From assembly GCA_964036045.1 (NCBI GenBank), contig OZ038381.1:114969790-115033789 (forward strand): a stretch of 64,000 nt of DNA. The letters are read 5' to 3'. Both the position numbers and the translations under genes were made by a program. Every line of letters begins with the position of its first letter. Position 1 is the first letter of the stretch. The notes under the pieces were generated by a model. It ran no database searches, was not told the origin of the DNA, and saw nothing but the letters and a program-made list of their open reading frames with translations. Positions 35,808 to 46,525 of this stretch are shown one piece after another. The stretch comes from Eutreptiella sp. 'Long Island Sound 2002'. Its lineage: Eukaryota > Euglenozoa > Euglenophyceae > Eutreptiales > Eutreptiaceae.

Positions 35808-35944
35808 TGTGCGGAGCCGGATCCTGTGAGCGGGGGTACCCAGTTAGCCAAGTATCCGACTCTATGCCAGCACCCTTGCCGGCCTACACTTCACCCTTTG
35901 CACACCAACAGCGGTCCGCAGTTCTCACCATGTTTGTTCTCCAA

Positions 35945-36165
35945 GAAATTGAGCGTGCATGCACACATACATACTTGCATACATGTACCCTTTGCGACAA
36001 ACACACAAACATCCAAACACACACTCTTCGTGAGGGACACAAATATGCAAACACATACACACACATACACCCATACACACGTCCACACACACATGCACAC
36101 ACACGAATTGACAACCACCTGCATTCTTGTGTGCAATAATCTTGTGTGTACATAAACACATGGCC
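35945..36165 (+). repeat. CA-rich microsatellite
   Basis: Imperfect (CA)n / CACATACA sequence. ORFs across it give Thr-His strings and are artefacts. Confidence 0.85.
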
Positions 36166-36570
36166 ACATTGAGGCATGCGAAATGAAGGGGTAGGGAAAG
36201 ACGGTTTCGGGGTTGGGGTTCGGGGGTATGAACCTAGCCATTTGCGAGGGTGTTCCTTGTTGCCTCATGACAATCGCACCCCCGCCACACACCCACCATG
36301 AGGCACAAGTAGGGCACAGAGGACATTGCTCGCTTTTGTGGGGTCCTTCATACAACCATCTTGACCTACACCATGACACATTCATTTTCTTCCCTCCTTA
36401 TCCCCTCCCCTCCCCTTTTGCTATTCTGCTTTCCCCTGCTTCCCTCATGCATAGCCCTTTTCTTCTCTTGCCTGTCCTGTCCCCTTGTCCTGCCTTGCCT
36501 GTGTTTTGGCTGTTGCATCACGTGCATGATGGTTGCGGCAAGGACGATGACCTTTGCTGGTATGTTGTGC
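36166..36570. other. No gene recognised
   Basis: Mixed sequence with a pyrimidine-rich stretch (TTCCCTCCTTATCCCCTCCC) at about 36390-36450. Confidence 0.5.
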
Positions 36571-36574
36571 TATT

Positions 36575-37290
36575 ATGTCCGTGTGTGTGAGTGTGTGCTT
36601 GCGTGCGTGTATATTTGTGCCCATGCGCATGTGCACAAGTGTAGATGGTTTGTTCGTTCTTGGTTCCTCTCATTTAGTGTGTTTGTATGTCTACTTGTGT
36701 GTGGAGGGGGGGGGGGGTTGCATGGATCGATGCGTGGGTGAAGCTGTCTTTGTGCGTGACTGTTTGTGAGTGTGTGATTGCATGCTTTGGTTTCTGGTTG
36801 CCTAGGTCCGTGTGTGTATGTGGATTTGTGAATGTGTGTATGCGCAGGAGTGTGTGCGTGTGTGTGTGTGTTGCAGCTGTTGTTTTGGATGCTGTAGTTG
36901 GTTTTGGTGTTGTGTGGCATAGGCTTTGATTGTGTGCGCATAACATTGTGTTTGTGGCTGCAGATGCAGGTATGGTTGTGGTTGTGGTTGTGGCTGTGGT
37001 TCTGGGCTTGCGTGCGGTTGTTGCCATGGCCGTTGTGGTAGCCGGTTGTGGGTGTGTTTTTGGTAGTGGCTGTGGTTGCGGCTTTGGTTGTGGGTGTGGG
37101 TGTGGGTGTGGGTTTGGGTGTGGGTGTGGGTGTGGGTGTGGGTGTGGGTGTGTTTTTGCAAGCTGTGTTGTGCGTGGATTTGGTTGTGGTTGTGTCAGTG
37201 TGTGTTGCCCTGGCTGTGGCGAAGGCTGCAGTTGCAGCTTTCACTTTGGCTGAAGCTGTTCTTTGGGTTGTGGCTGTGGGGGGGGGGATG
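36575..37290 (+). repeat. GT-rich microsatellite block with (GTGGGT)n core
   Basis: TGTGTG-rich DNA with G runs (36706-36717). The clearest tandem part is GTGGGT/GTGGGTGTGGGT at about 37096-37152. GTTGTGGCTG-type words fill the rest. No gene. Confidence 0.85.
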
Positions 37291-37359
37291 GCGGGTTAAA
37301 GGAGTGCAAAGAGGGGGGCTCAAGGGATCATACACCCTCTCCAAAAAAATCGCACCAAG

Positions 37360-37725
37360 TTTACAGTGACACGGTACAGTGACAGTGTACAATGACAGTG
37401 TACAGTGAGAGCATACCGTGAGTGTACAGTGACAGTGTAGAGTGCTAGTGCGGAGCCTTGGCCGTTCTGGCGGAAGAAATGTGTGTGGGGACACATTCTT
37501 TGAGACCTTGGGGAGTACAGGGTACAGTGTACAGAGTACAGTGGACAGTGTACATTGTACAGTGACAATATACAGTGACAGTCTGCATTGTGCAGTGACA
37601 ACGTACAGTGGCACAATACAGTGTACCATGTACAGTGACAGTAGACAGTGACAACATGGGCAGTGTACAGGGACAGTGTACAGTGACAGCGCACAGTGAC
37701 AGTCCACAGTGGCTGGAAACCATGA
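37360..37725 (+). repeat. Minisatellite of TACAGTGACAGTG words
   Basis: Repeats of GTACAGTGACAGTG and variants (GTACAATGACAGTG, GTACAGTGGACAGTG) run from 37360 to 37440 and again 37515-37725, split by about 75 bp of unique sequence. GTACA and CAGTG words make many short inverted repeats. No gene. Confidence 0.85.
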
Positions 37726-38040
37726 TTGAGCACTCTCGTGCGCTCACCGAGCCATTTGAGGCGCTGAGGAAGCTCTCACTGCGCCGTTTGGCGCTCACTT
37801 GCTTCGTACGAAGTTCGTACCATTTTTGCAGGACACTGGCAGAAAGGCCACACCAACACCACCTATGCATGCAATGGAGTCCCCACACCCACACACATTT
37901 ACCTATATCTGCCCCCCCAGCACACACACACGCACACATACACACACACACCCATGCACAAACACACACATACCATCAATGAAAGTAAACAGCCCCCCAC
38001 TCGACCCACACCCACACACTGCTCACCCACACACCCTCAT

Positions 38041-38995
38041 ATGTACCTGGATAGTGGATGTGTCACGGTTAAATGTTTGGGGGGGGGTTCTATGTGTGTG
38101 TGTGTGTGCCTGTGTGCGTGGATGGGTTTGTGCGTATGTGTGTGTGTGTGTGTGCGTTGGTCGGTGTGTCCATGTGTAGTTGGGTGTGTGGTTGTGTGTG
38201 TTTGTGTGTGCGCGCGTGTTGGTGTGAGGTGCGGGAAGGGGATGTGTGTATGTGTGTGTGTGTGTGTATGGCTTGTGCGTATATGAGGTTTGGTGCTCCT
38301 GACATCCTCACCCCCCCACACACACACACAGGCGCACGCCCACACCCAGAACCAAGAAGACAGTCATACACCCCCCCCACCCACCCACATACCACCAATG
38401 AAATCAAACCGCCCTCCCATCCCACCCACACGCACACCCCGCCCAGCCAGACATACGCACACACACCTGCATAGTGGATGTGTCGTGGTTACGTATGTGG
38501 GGCGTGATCATTGTGTGTGTGTCTATCTGTGTATGTGTCTGTTTGTGGATTGATTTGTGTGCGTGGGTGTGTGTTTGTGTGTGGGTGTGTATCTAGGGGT
38601 CCGTGGTTGTGTGTGTGGGTGTGCGGGTGTTGGGTGAGGTTTGGGACGGGTTTTTGTGCGTATGTGGTCGGGTGTCCGCCACATCCACACACACACAAAC
38701 ACACAGACGCACGCCCGCACGTAGAAACAAATAGAAAGTCATACATCCAGCCACATGCAAACACAACCATACACCCATACACCAACCCACACAAGCCCAC
38801 ACACCGTGCCCACACCCACACACCGCCCACCCACACATAAGCACACACACCTGCATAGTGTATGGGTCGTGGTTAGGTACGCGGGGCGTGATCATTGTGT
38901 GTGTGTGTGTGTGTTTGTGTGTGGAATGTGTGTGGATTGGTTTGTGCGCGTGGGTGTGTGTTTGTGTGTGGGTGTGTATCCATGGGTCCGTGGTT
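38041..38995 (+). repeat. Tandem ~400-bp unit, each GT-rich then CA-rich
   Basis: Units start at about 38045, 38465 and 38848 with CCTGcATAGTGgATGtGTCgtGGTTA. Each begins with a GT-rich half (e.g. 38090-38285) and ends with a CA-rich half (e.g. 38320-38465). The third unit stops after its GT-rich half at about 38995. The halves are broadly complementary, so each unit could fold on itself. Confidence 0.8.
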
Positions 38996-38999
38996 GTAA

Positions 39000-39960
39000 C
39001 CCCCACGGCAGCCCAGGGGCGCGTGACCTCATCGTGGTGTGGGGGTGAAACCAGGGGGGGGATTCCCCTGGGCCAACACGCAATCAGGGGGGCGACCAAG
39101 TCCAGCCGCGGCAGCTGGGTCGCGAGATCGCGTGCCCCACCCCTCGCCGGCCACCGTGGGGGAGCCACGGTGGCACAGGGCGGGCTCCACCGGGGGCTGG
39201 CAGTTTACATGGGTTCTCCAGGCCTCCCTGTGGCCCAGCCCGCCTCAGGGCTTGTACGCTGTCACCAACCCGCCCCCTTGCACTTGCTATGTTCCTGCAC
39301 AGGTGCATCCTGGGCTGGGGACCGTATGCGGCGTGGCGCCCCTCGTGGCCCCTCCGACACCGGAGCGAGGAGAGGGCACCAGTGTGGATTTTAGCCCATT
39401 TCCTGCAGGGTGCCTGCAGCGGGGACGGTGCGAGTGAACCGGGACCGTACTGAAAAAAGGGGAGGCCCCCCTGTCCCGGGCCTACGCCCAAGCGGGGGGG
39501 AGTTTTGTCTTTTGTGGGACCGTACTGAAATAAGGGGAGGCCCCCCTGTTCCTGGCCCTCCAGCCATGCAGGTTGCAGCGAGTTTGAATCAGTGTCAGGA
39601 CTGAAATAGGGGGCGGCCACCCAGTCCTGGCGGCCCCTTTGTTGAGAGATGAGAAATGTGAAATAAGGGGAGGACCCCCTGTGCGCCCCATGCCGGGAAT
39701 CCCACGTGGCGCGGCCAGTCGGAATACACTCCAAGAAATTGGAAGAAATTGAAACAAGGGGAGGCCCCCCGAGTTCTTGTCACAGGTAGCGCGAACAACG
39801 GCGCTGCCATTGGAAAGGATGCATGAACCAAGGGGAGGCCCCCCGTGTGTTGGGCCGTGGAGGGGCGCCATCCCCTCCCGGCGAGACAAAGTGCCCCTTG
39901 TTGGAACCGAGGGGGGGCGCCAGCCCCACCAGGCCCCAGATGTGTATGTATCAAGTAAAG
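39000..39960 (+). repeat. GC-rich region with dispersed AAGGGGAGGCCCCCC motif
   Basis: The motif AAGGGGAGGCCCCCC (a near-palindrome GGGGAGGCCCC) recurs at irregular 70-100 bp spacing near 39459, 39533, 39666 (AGGACCCCC variant), 39758 and 39830, with a diverged copy near 39607. Intervening sequence is unrelated or weakly similar. Short ORFs in both directions change frame from copy to copy, so no gene is called. Confidence 0.65.
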
Positions 39961-40312
39961 TAAGTATGTTAATGAATGAACCTCAGTATTGTATAATGTA
40001 CGCCTCCGGCCAACAACCAGGGAGGGCCGGAGGTCCGGGTAAAAGCCCCGGACCCCCCAACGGCAGCCCCAAAGGTGAGCGCACCACTGAAAGGGGCATG
40101 TCTGCGGGGTAAAAACTTGCGCTGAATAAACATCTAACGTAATAAATAGTGCTTACTGCTTTAATTAATGCTTAAACGGGTAAATGGCCCTTCTCCCGGG
40201 GCTAGTTTAGTGCACACCCCCTAGAGCCGGACCTGACCGGCCGTGCTGAGGCGAGCCCAGCAATGGGTATGACAGGCCAGACTTCAAGTGCTGGTAGTCA
40301 CGCCTCAGCACA

Positions 40313-40339
40313 CTCCGTGGGCTTAGAAGGCCCACGGAG
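40313..40339. repeat. Perfect 10-bp inverted repeat, 7-nt loop
   Basis: CTCCGTGGGC, loop TTAGAAG, GCCCACGGAG. Isolated stem-loop in otherwise unassigned DNA. Function unknown. Confidence 0.8.
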
Positions 40340-40380
40340 GCCCCAAATACCGTTTCTTTCGGGAGTTAAGCACCGGCTGA

Positions 40381-40405
40381 GTAAGTAAGTAAGTAAGTAA
40401 GTAAG
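40381..40405 (+). repeat. (GTAA)6 microsatellite
   Basis: Six perfect GTAA units followed by GGGCGGCC. Confidence 0.9.
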
Positions 40406-41180
40406 GGCGGCCGCGTCCGCAGCCTCATCTGACATCTCCTTGTTTGTTTTACATGGTGGCCGCCTCTGGCGGGAAGGAGTGCTCTCCACCATTAGTTCCC
40501 CTGGCGACCCCTGTCTCAACTCACGGTCGAGAACTTCAACCAGGTCCCCTTGGGGCATGACCGGTGGTAGGCTCCCTTCAGTCGCTTCCGGTCACCCTTC
40601 GAAGGATCCCCCGGCCTTCCCCCCCTAGCACAGCCTATTGGGCGCCTGCAGGCGGGTTTCCTGTGGATAGCCCTCGCCGACAGCGGAGCATTTCTCTCTG
40701 TCAACCACATTCCACCACTCCCCATCCCTCACGTGCTGGAGTACCCACTCGGCTCGCGGATGCACTTGGTTGTCGTCCATCCACGGCTGGAGGCCAGGGG
40801 GCGACCCTTTCCATGTTCCCCCTGGTCCTGCTCACGCGTGAACCTACGTGTACTCAGGCCATTGACCCGGGGATCTCAAGGTCAACCCTCACCCCTGCGG
40901 ACACCTCACGGCCGTTCCGGAGTTCAGGGCATTTTCCCGACTTCCCGTGGCCAGTCTCCCCATGGTTGGCCCATGGTTCACCACTCCATGGCGACCGGTT
41001 TCTCAATCCCATGGGGCTGTTGCTTGGCGCTTTCGGCCTCCCTGCCCTTCCCATGTCCCATTCCCCTTTGCCTCATCCCGGCACCGGCCCGTCCCCAGCG
41101 TCCCATGGACTCCCTACCCCGTCGGGCCGTTGTGCAGCCCTAGCCACACGCCCTTCCCCGCCCTTTCCCCTTGTCCCTTC
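40406..41180. other. GC-rich DNA, no gene recognised
   Basis: C/T-rich plus strand. A 470-codon plus frame and several others overlap here and run into the adjacent repeats. They are Pro/Ser/Leu-rich without domains and I attribute them to composition and lack of stops. Confidence 0.5.
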
Positions 41181-41444
41181 ATCCCGTGTTTATACCGCAC
41201 CGGGTCGCCTGCTACCCTGTGGCGCTGGCCCACTGGGGCCTCTTCCTTCCGGGGACCGCTTCGTGCGCTTAGCACGGGTCGCTCCCTTCCCGGCCTTTTC
41301 CCCTGGGCTGTCTTGCGGCCCCATCCCATCCCTCATCCCGTGTTTATACCCCACCGGGCCGCCAGCAACCCTATGGCGCGGGCCCTCTGGATCCTCATCC
41401 GTCCGGGGACCGTTTCGTGCGCCTAGCACGGGTCGCTCCCTTCC
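41181..41444 (+). repeat. 154-bp tandem duplication
   Basis: ATCCCGTGTTTATACC...GCTCCCTTCC occurs at 41181-41290 and 41335-41444, exactly 154 bp apart, about 85% identical by eye. Confidence 0.8.
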
Positions 41445-41486
41445 TGCCCCCTTCCCCAGTGCCGCGGCCCCGGCCTGTTGCGTGTT

Positions 41487-41945
41487 CGGTGTCCTGGGCC
41501 CCCTGGCTCATGTTCACCGGTGCGCACGCTCCGTGTGTGGTGTTGCGTGTACGGCGTCCTGGGCCTCCTGGCTCTCCTTCACCGCTGTGCATGCCCTGTG
41601 TGTGGTGTTGCGTGCTGGGTTCCTGGGCCTTCTGGCTCCTGCTCACCGGCGTGCACGCTCTGCGTGTGGTGTTGCGGGTGCGGTGTCCTGGGCCGCTTGG
41701 TCCCTGTTCTCCGTTGTGCACGCTGGCTGTGTGTTGTTGCGTGCGCGGTGTCCTGGGCCGCTTGGCTCCTGTTCATCGGTGTGCCTGCCTCGGTGCGCTG
41801 TGTCGTGTGTACGGTGTCCTGGGCCCATTGGCTCCTGTTCACCGGCTTGCACGCTTTGTGCGCGGTATTGTATGTGCGGCGTCCTGGGCCTCCTGGCTCC
41901 TGTGCACCGGTGCGCGTGCTCGCTGTGTGCTCCTCGCATGCTTCC
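41487..41945 (+). repeat. Diverged 65-bp minisatellite, seven copies
   Basis: TCCTGGGCC landmarks fall at 41491, 41556, 41620, 41685, 41750, 41816 and 41881, a period of 64-66 bp. The unit (cGGTGTCCTGGGCC..., GGCTCCTGTTCACCGG...) is clearly the same as the 65-bp unit inside the chromovirus leader at 47377-49613, but the copies here differ much more from one another. This array lies outside the chromovirus, about 2.2 kb before its left LTR. Confidence 0.85.
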
Positions 41946-42094
41946 TATCCCCCTCTTTCTTCCTCGCTTGTACTAGTGCATGCTCTCCGTGTCTGCCCTC
42001 CTACTTTTTCCTGCCGCCGCTTTCTCATCCTCGTGGCGCCCCTGGCGTTTGCATTCCAGTCTCCGTCCGTGTTAGTCCGCTCTTTCGGCCTCTC

Positions 42095-42770
42095 CGGAGT
42101 GGTGGAGTGGTGGAGTGGTGGAGTGGTGGAGTGGTGGAGTGGTGGTGTGGTGGTGTGGTGGAGTGGTGGAGTGGTGGAGTGGTGTAGTGGTGGAGTGGTG
42201 GAGTGGTGGAGTTGTGGAGTGGTGGAGTGGTGGAGTGGTGGAGTGGTGGAGTGGTGGTGTGGTGGAGTGGTGGAGTGGTGGAGTGGTGGAGTGGTGGAGT
42301 GTTGGAGTGGTGGAGTGGTGGTGTGGTGGAGTGGTGGAGTGGTGGAGTGGTGGAGTGGTGGTGTGGTGGAGTGGTGGAGTGGTGGAGTGGTGGAGTGGTG
42401 GAGTGGAGGAGTGGTGGAGTGGTGGAGTGGTGGAGTGGTGGAGTGGTGGAGTGGTGGAGTGGTGGAGTGGTGGAGTGGTGTAGTGGTGGAGTGGTGGAGT
42501 GGTGGAGTGGTGGAGTGGTGGAGTGGTGGAGTGGTGGAGTGGTGGTGTGGTGGAGTGGTGGAGTGGTGGAGTGGTGGAGTGGTGGAGTGGTGGTGTGGTG
42601 GAGTGGTGGTGTGGTGGAGTGGTGGTGTGGTGGAGTGGTGGAGTGGTGGTGTGGTGGAGTGGTGCAGTGGTGGAGTGGTGGAGTGGTGGTGTGGTGGAGT
42701 GGTGCAGTGGTGGAGTGGTGGAGTGGTGGAGTGGTGGAGTGGTGGAGTGGTGGAGTGGTGGAGTGGTGGA
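42095..42770 (+). repeat. Octamer array (GTGGTGGA)n
   Basis: About 84 copies of an 8-bp unit with variants GTGGTGGT and GTGGTGTA/GTGGTGCA. ORFs in all forward frames read Val-Glu-Trp-Trp-Ser-Gly-Gly and are repeat artefacts. Confidence 0.92.
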
Positions 42771-44146
42771 GCGGGTGAGTGGGTGAGTGGGTGAGTGGGT
42801 GAATGGGTGAGTGGGTGAGTGGGTGAGTGGGTGTGTGGGTGAGTGGGTGAGTGGGTGAGTGGGTGAGTGGGTGAGTGGGTGAGTGGGTGAGTGGGTCTGT
42901 GGATGAGCCGGTGAGTGGGTGAGTGGGTGAGTGGGTGAGTGGGTGAGTGGGTGAGTAGGTGAGTGGGTGAGTGGGTGAGCAGGTGAGTGGGTGAGTGGGT
43001 GAGTGGGTGAGTTGGCGAGTGGGTGAGTGGGTGAGTGGGTGAGTGGGTGAGTGGGTGAGTGGGTGAGTGGGTGAGTGGGTGATGGGTGAATGGGTGAGTG
43101 GGTGAGTGGGTGAGTGGGTTAGTGGGTGAGTGGGTGAGTGGGTGAGTGGGTGACTGGGTGAGTGGGTGAGTGGGTGAGTGTGCCAGTGGGTGAGTGGGTG
43201 AGTGGGTGAGTGGGTGAGTGGGTGAGTGGGTGAGTGGGTGAGTGGGTGAGTGGGTGAGTGGGTGAGTGGTCGAGTGGGTGAGTGGGTGGGTGGGTGGGTG
43301 GGTGGGTGGGTGGGTGGGTGGGTGGATGGGTGGGTGGGTGGGTGGGTGGGTGGGTGAGTGGATGGGTGGGTGAATGGGTGAGTGGGTGAGTGGGTGAGTG
43401 GGTGAGTCGGTGAGTGGGTGAGTGGGTGAGTGGGTGAGTGGGTGAGTGGGTGAGTGGGTGAGTGGGTGAGTGGGTGAGTGGGTGAGTGGGTGAGTGGGTG
43501 AGTGGGTGAGTGGGTGAGTGGGTGAGTGGGTGAGTGGGTGAGTGGGTGAGTGGGTGAGTGGGTGAGTGGGTGAGTGGGTGACTGGGTGAGTGGGTGACTG
43601 GGTGAGTGGGTGAGTGGGTGAGTGGGTGAGTGGGTGAGTGGGTGAGTGGGTGAGTGGGTGAGTGGGTGAGTCGGTGAGTGGGTGAGTGGGTGTGTGGGTG
43701 AGTGGGTGAGTGGGTGAGTGGGTGATTGGGTGAGTGGGTGAGTGGGTGAGTGGGTGAGTGGGTGAGTGGTTGAGTGGGTGAGTGGGTGAGGTGGGTGAGT
43801 GGGTGAGTGGGTGAGTGGCTGAGTGTGTGAGTGTGTGAGTGTGTGAGTGGGTGAGTGGGTGAGTGGGTGAGTGGGTGAGTGGGTGAGTGGGTGAGTGGGA
43901 CAGTGGGTGAGTGGGTGAGTGCCTGAGTGGGTGAGTGGGTGAGTGGGTGAGTGGGTGAGTGGGTGAGTGGGTGAGTGGGTGATTGGGTGAGTGGGTGAGT
44001 GGGTGAGTGGGTGAGTGGGTGAGTGGGTGAGTGGGTGAGTGGGTGAGCGGGTGAGCGGCTGAGCGGGTGAGCGGGTGAGCGGGTGAGCGGGTGAGCGGGT
44101 GAGCGGGTGAGTGGGTGAGTGGGTGAGTGGGTGGGTGGGTGAGTTG
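42771..44146 (+). repeat. Octamer array (GTGGGTGA)n, left of the chromovirus
   Basis: About 1.38 kb of GTGGGTGA with point variants (GTGAGCGG near 44045-44110, GTGTGTGA near 43825) and a (GTGG)n tetramer patch at about 43282-43360. It abuts the GTGGTGGA array without a spacer and is cut at 44146 by the chromovirus, beyond which the same array resumes at 60191. The long minus-strand frame across it encodes only Thr-His-Pro-Leu-Ser strings. Confidence 0.92.
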
Positions 44147-46513
44147 TGAAGCCGGTTCGGACCCCCGTGACCATCTTGGGGTCACTTGGGGTGTGTATCT
44201 ATGTGCCGGCAAGCCGCCATTGGCTGATATCATACTCTCCCATCCACCTGACCTAACCCGATGTGATAGTGTGATAGGTTTGGTCATTGCGGCTATGAGC
44301 GGCAATATTCAGTACCGAGGCGCCGTCAGCGGAGATTTATATATATGGAATATCAGGAATCAACAGGGGTTTATTATCATGATGTTTCCGTAATTTTTCA
44401 GCCTTTCGTTCTGATGGTCAATGTATCGGCGACCGTCAGTTGGCTCGCGATTTTGCGTTAACCGATTGGTTAACTGTTATTTCCAGATATTTTGGCGGAT
44501 ACTTCGTTGAAGGGTCAGATCTCATCAGCAAAGGGTTCGTTGCTTCCGCAATTTTCTAAATAAGCACTCGAAATTTTAATTTGAATTTTTCGCGATGTCG
44601 AAATCGGATTTTCGACTTCGACATCGCCGCACTTGATTTGGACTTCTTCGAGTGGTCATACTCTTTTCCCTATGCCCGAATCAGGTTTTTCCTTATACCT
44701 GCCACCCTTTTGACTTGGAGATATAAGGGAAACAAAAGCGAATCGTGGGACCACTTTGAAGGACCCTATCTACGCGCGAGTGTGAGGAAAGAGAATAAGG
44801 AAGTTTGCGTTGCAAGCGCCTTCGTCTCAACTTAATTTAGAAAGCATCAAACGCCTTTGTTGTGTACACATGTCCGGTGTAGCAAGGAATAATGGTCAAG
44901 AGGGTATAAAGTGATATATAACTCTTGGACCGTGCAACCGAATATTTTAATGCGACTTTCCAGTGTACTGCATGAGTGTTGGGGTTGCATAGATACTTTC
45001 TTTGGGTTCCTACGTATTTTTAACGTGAAGTTATGCCCATGGAGGGGCATGGCATATCATGGTGGGAGCCACTTTTGAGGGTATGTTTTATATGCATGGT
45101 ATATGTCTTGATATGCTCACGCCCATGTTATATATCTTCGTGTGGCCGAAGAGATGGGGAGCCATACGTGACAAGGGTTTTGCCCATGTCCCAATTGTGG
45201 AATTCAAAGCGCTAGACTAAGTCTACCGCATATGTATTGCTCATGGTATCTTTGGGAAAGAGATCCATGAGTGCACTCCCATTCTCATGGGGCATGTGGA
45301 TATGGGTAACGAAGGTATCACCATGCGCCCGATTGGGGATCCAAGTGGGGGAATTGTTCGCAAATAGTTCCAATCATTTGTGTATTGAACCATGAGCGGA
45401 TATCATGGGTGAGCATAGAGATATAGTATCATGACAACTTTGTATCTGGACATATTTTCATGTTTTTGACCTCATTTTATGCTCATTTTCGTGTTTTATG
45501 TGCTCAACTGGTCGGCTAACAGCAAAGTGCCTAGAGATTCGTGAACTATGGTATGTTGCTTATATGTTGGCATATGCTTCGGTGTTGTACCTCACCATAT
45601 GCCGGTTCACGTGGTCACTTTGGCTTGGCACACGAGGCCTCACAAAATTAGGTCTCAAACTCATGAGCTGACTTGTGAAGCATGCCATGTACATAACCGG
45701 AGGAGTGTCGAGGCCAATGATGGGATATTCTTGGGCATGGACTTTTGGTATATATCACCCTTGTATATTACTTTCCGGTTTGACACATGCATGGAGCATA
45801 TGAACATTTGCCATATGCATTTTTGAGTATATAATTGATTTTTGGGCATAATGGTGTGATTTGCCTGATTTTGCCATGTTGTGAGGTCATCTTCATGGGG
45901 CAGTTCTCCAAGCCCATTCAACACCAAGTCCAACCAAGGTTAGGTCAGGGTAGGGCATGGTCCTGAGTGCCACTCTAAGCCATGACACGCCACCTCCCCT
46001 ATTGGGCTAGGATTTAGAGGCTTCGGAGTGAACACATTTGTGGGGTTTATGTAGTGACTTGTGACACATGGCATTTAGCCATCTTATTTGATTGGGTTCA
46101 GGGCATCATGTTGGCGAGTCAGGGGAGGATCTTGAGTCCAGGGAATGAGGGGTCTACGGCTGTGAATGTGTACGTTTCCATCTTTCCCCAACTTTGCTTT
46201 AATTGTGTTCATATGCCAATTTCAGGGCTTTCTTCCTTGGTGCAATTCTTGCACATGCCCGCCATCGTGAGACAATCGATGTGCTGAACGAAAGCCCGCA
46301 GCCTGATTTGGATTGTGAATTGGGCTATTGCTGTATTTGTGGGATCTGGTTGCTGTTCAGGGTTGAAGGAGGATTACATTTTCTAAATTTTTGGATTTTG
46401 GACCCTGGACTTTGAGGATTTTGAGAAATGCAATCGTTGATCCGGAGTAAATCAGCAGGGGTAACAGGCGGAAGGGGCACAGCGGGGGCCGGTCCTGGTA
46501 GGGACCTTCTTTA
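44147..46513 (+). repeat. 5' LTR of the chromovirus
   Basis: 2367 bp, starting TGAAGCCGG and ending CCTTCTTTA directly before the primer-binding site. Both ends are defined by where identity with the 3' LTR begins and stops. At least four 1-bp indels and many substitutions separate the two LTRs. Short ORFs shared by both LTRs (e.g. a 60-codon frame at 45033) reflect LTR identity and not genes. Confidence 0.92.
44338..44348 (+). promoter_or_regulatory. Candidate TATA element in the 5' LTR
   Basis: TATATATATGG lies 190 bp into the LTR. The matching site in the 3' LTR reads TATATATTGG (about 58016-58025). It is the most TATA-like site in the first part of the LTR. No transcription start can be read from sequence alone. 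Confidence 0.3.
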
Positions 46514-46525
46514 TGGTAGCAGAGG
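46514..46525 (+). other. Primer-binding site, initiator tRNA-Met, chromovirus
   Basis: TGGTAGCAGAGG directly abuts the LTR end, complementary to the last 12 nt of a typical eukaryotic initiator tRNA-Met. The downstream bases CTTACC also nearly match the LARD-like element (CTTGCC). Confidence 0.9.

Noticed and set aside
40564-41976. 470-codon plus-strand frame
   Set aside because: Pro/Ser/Cys-rich, overlaps the 154-bp and 65-bp repeats, and has no recognisable domain. Low stop density in GC-rich DNA explains it.
41945-44305. 786-codon minus-strand frame (Thr/His/Pro/Leu/Ser-rich)
   Set aside because: It is the reverse translation of the two octamer satellites. Composition follows the repeat exactly.
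45033-45215. 60-codon frame identical in both chromovirus LTRs (also 58709-58891)
   Set aside because: Conserved because the LTRs are copies of each other. No evidence of independent protein constraint.
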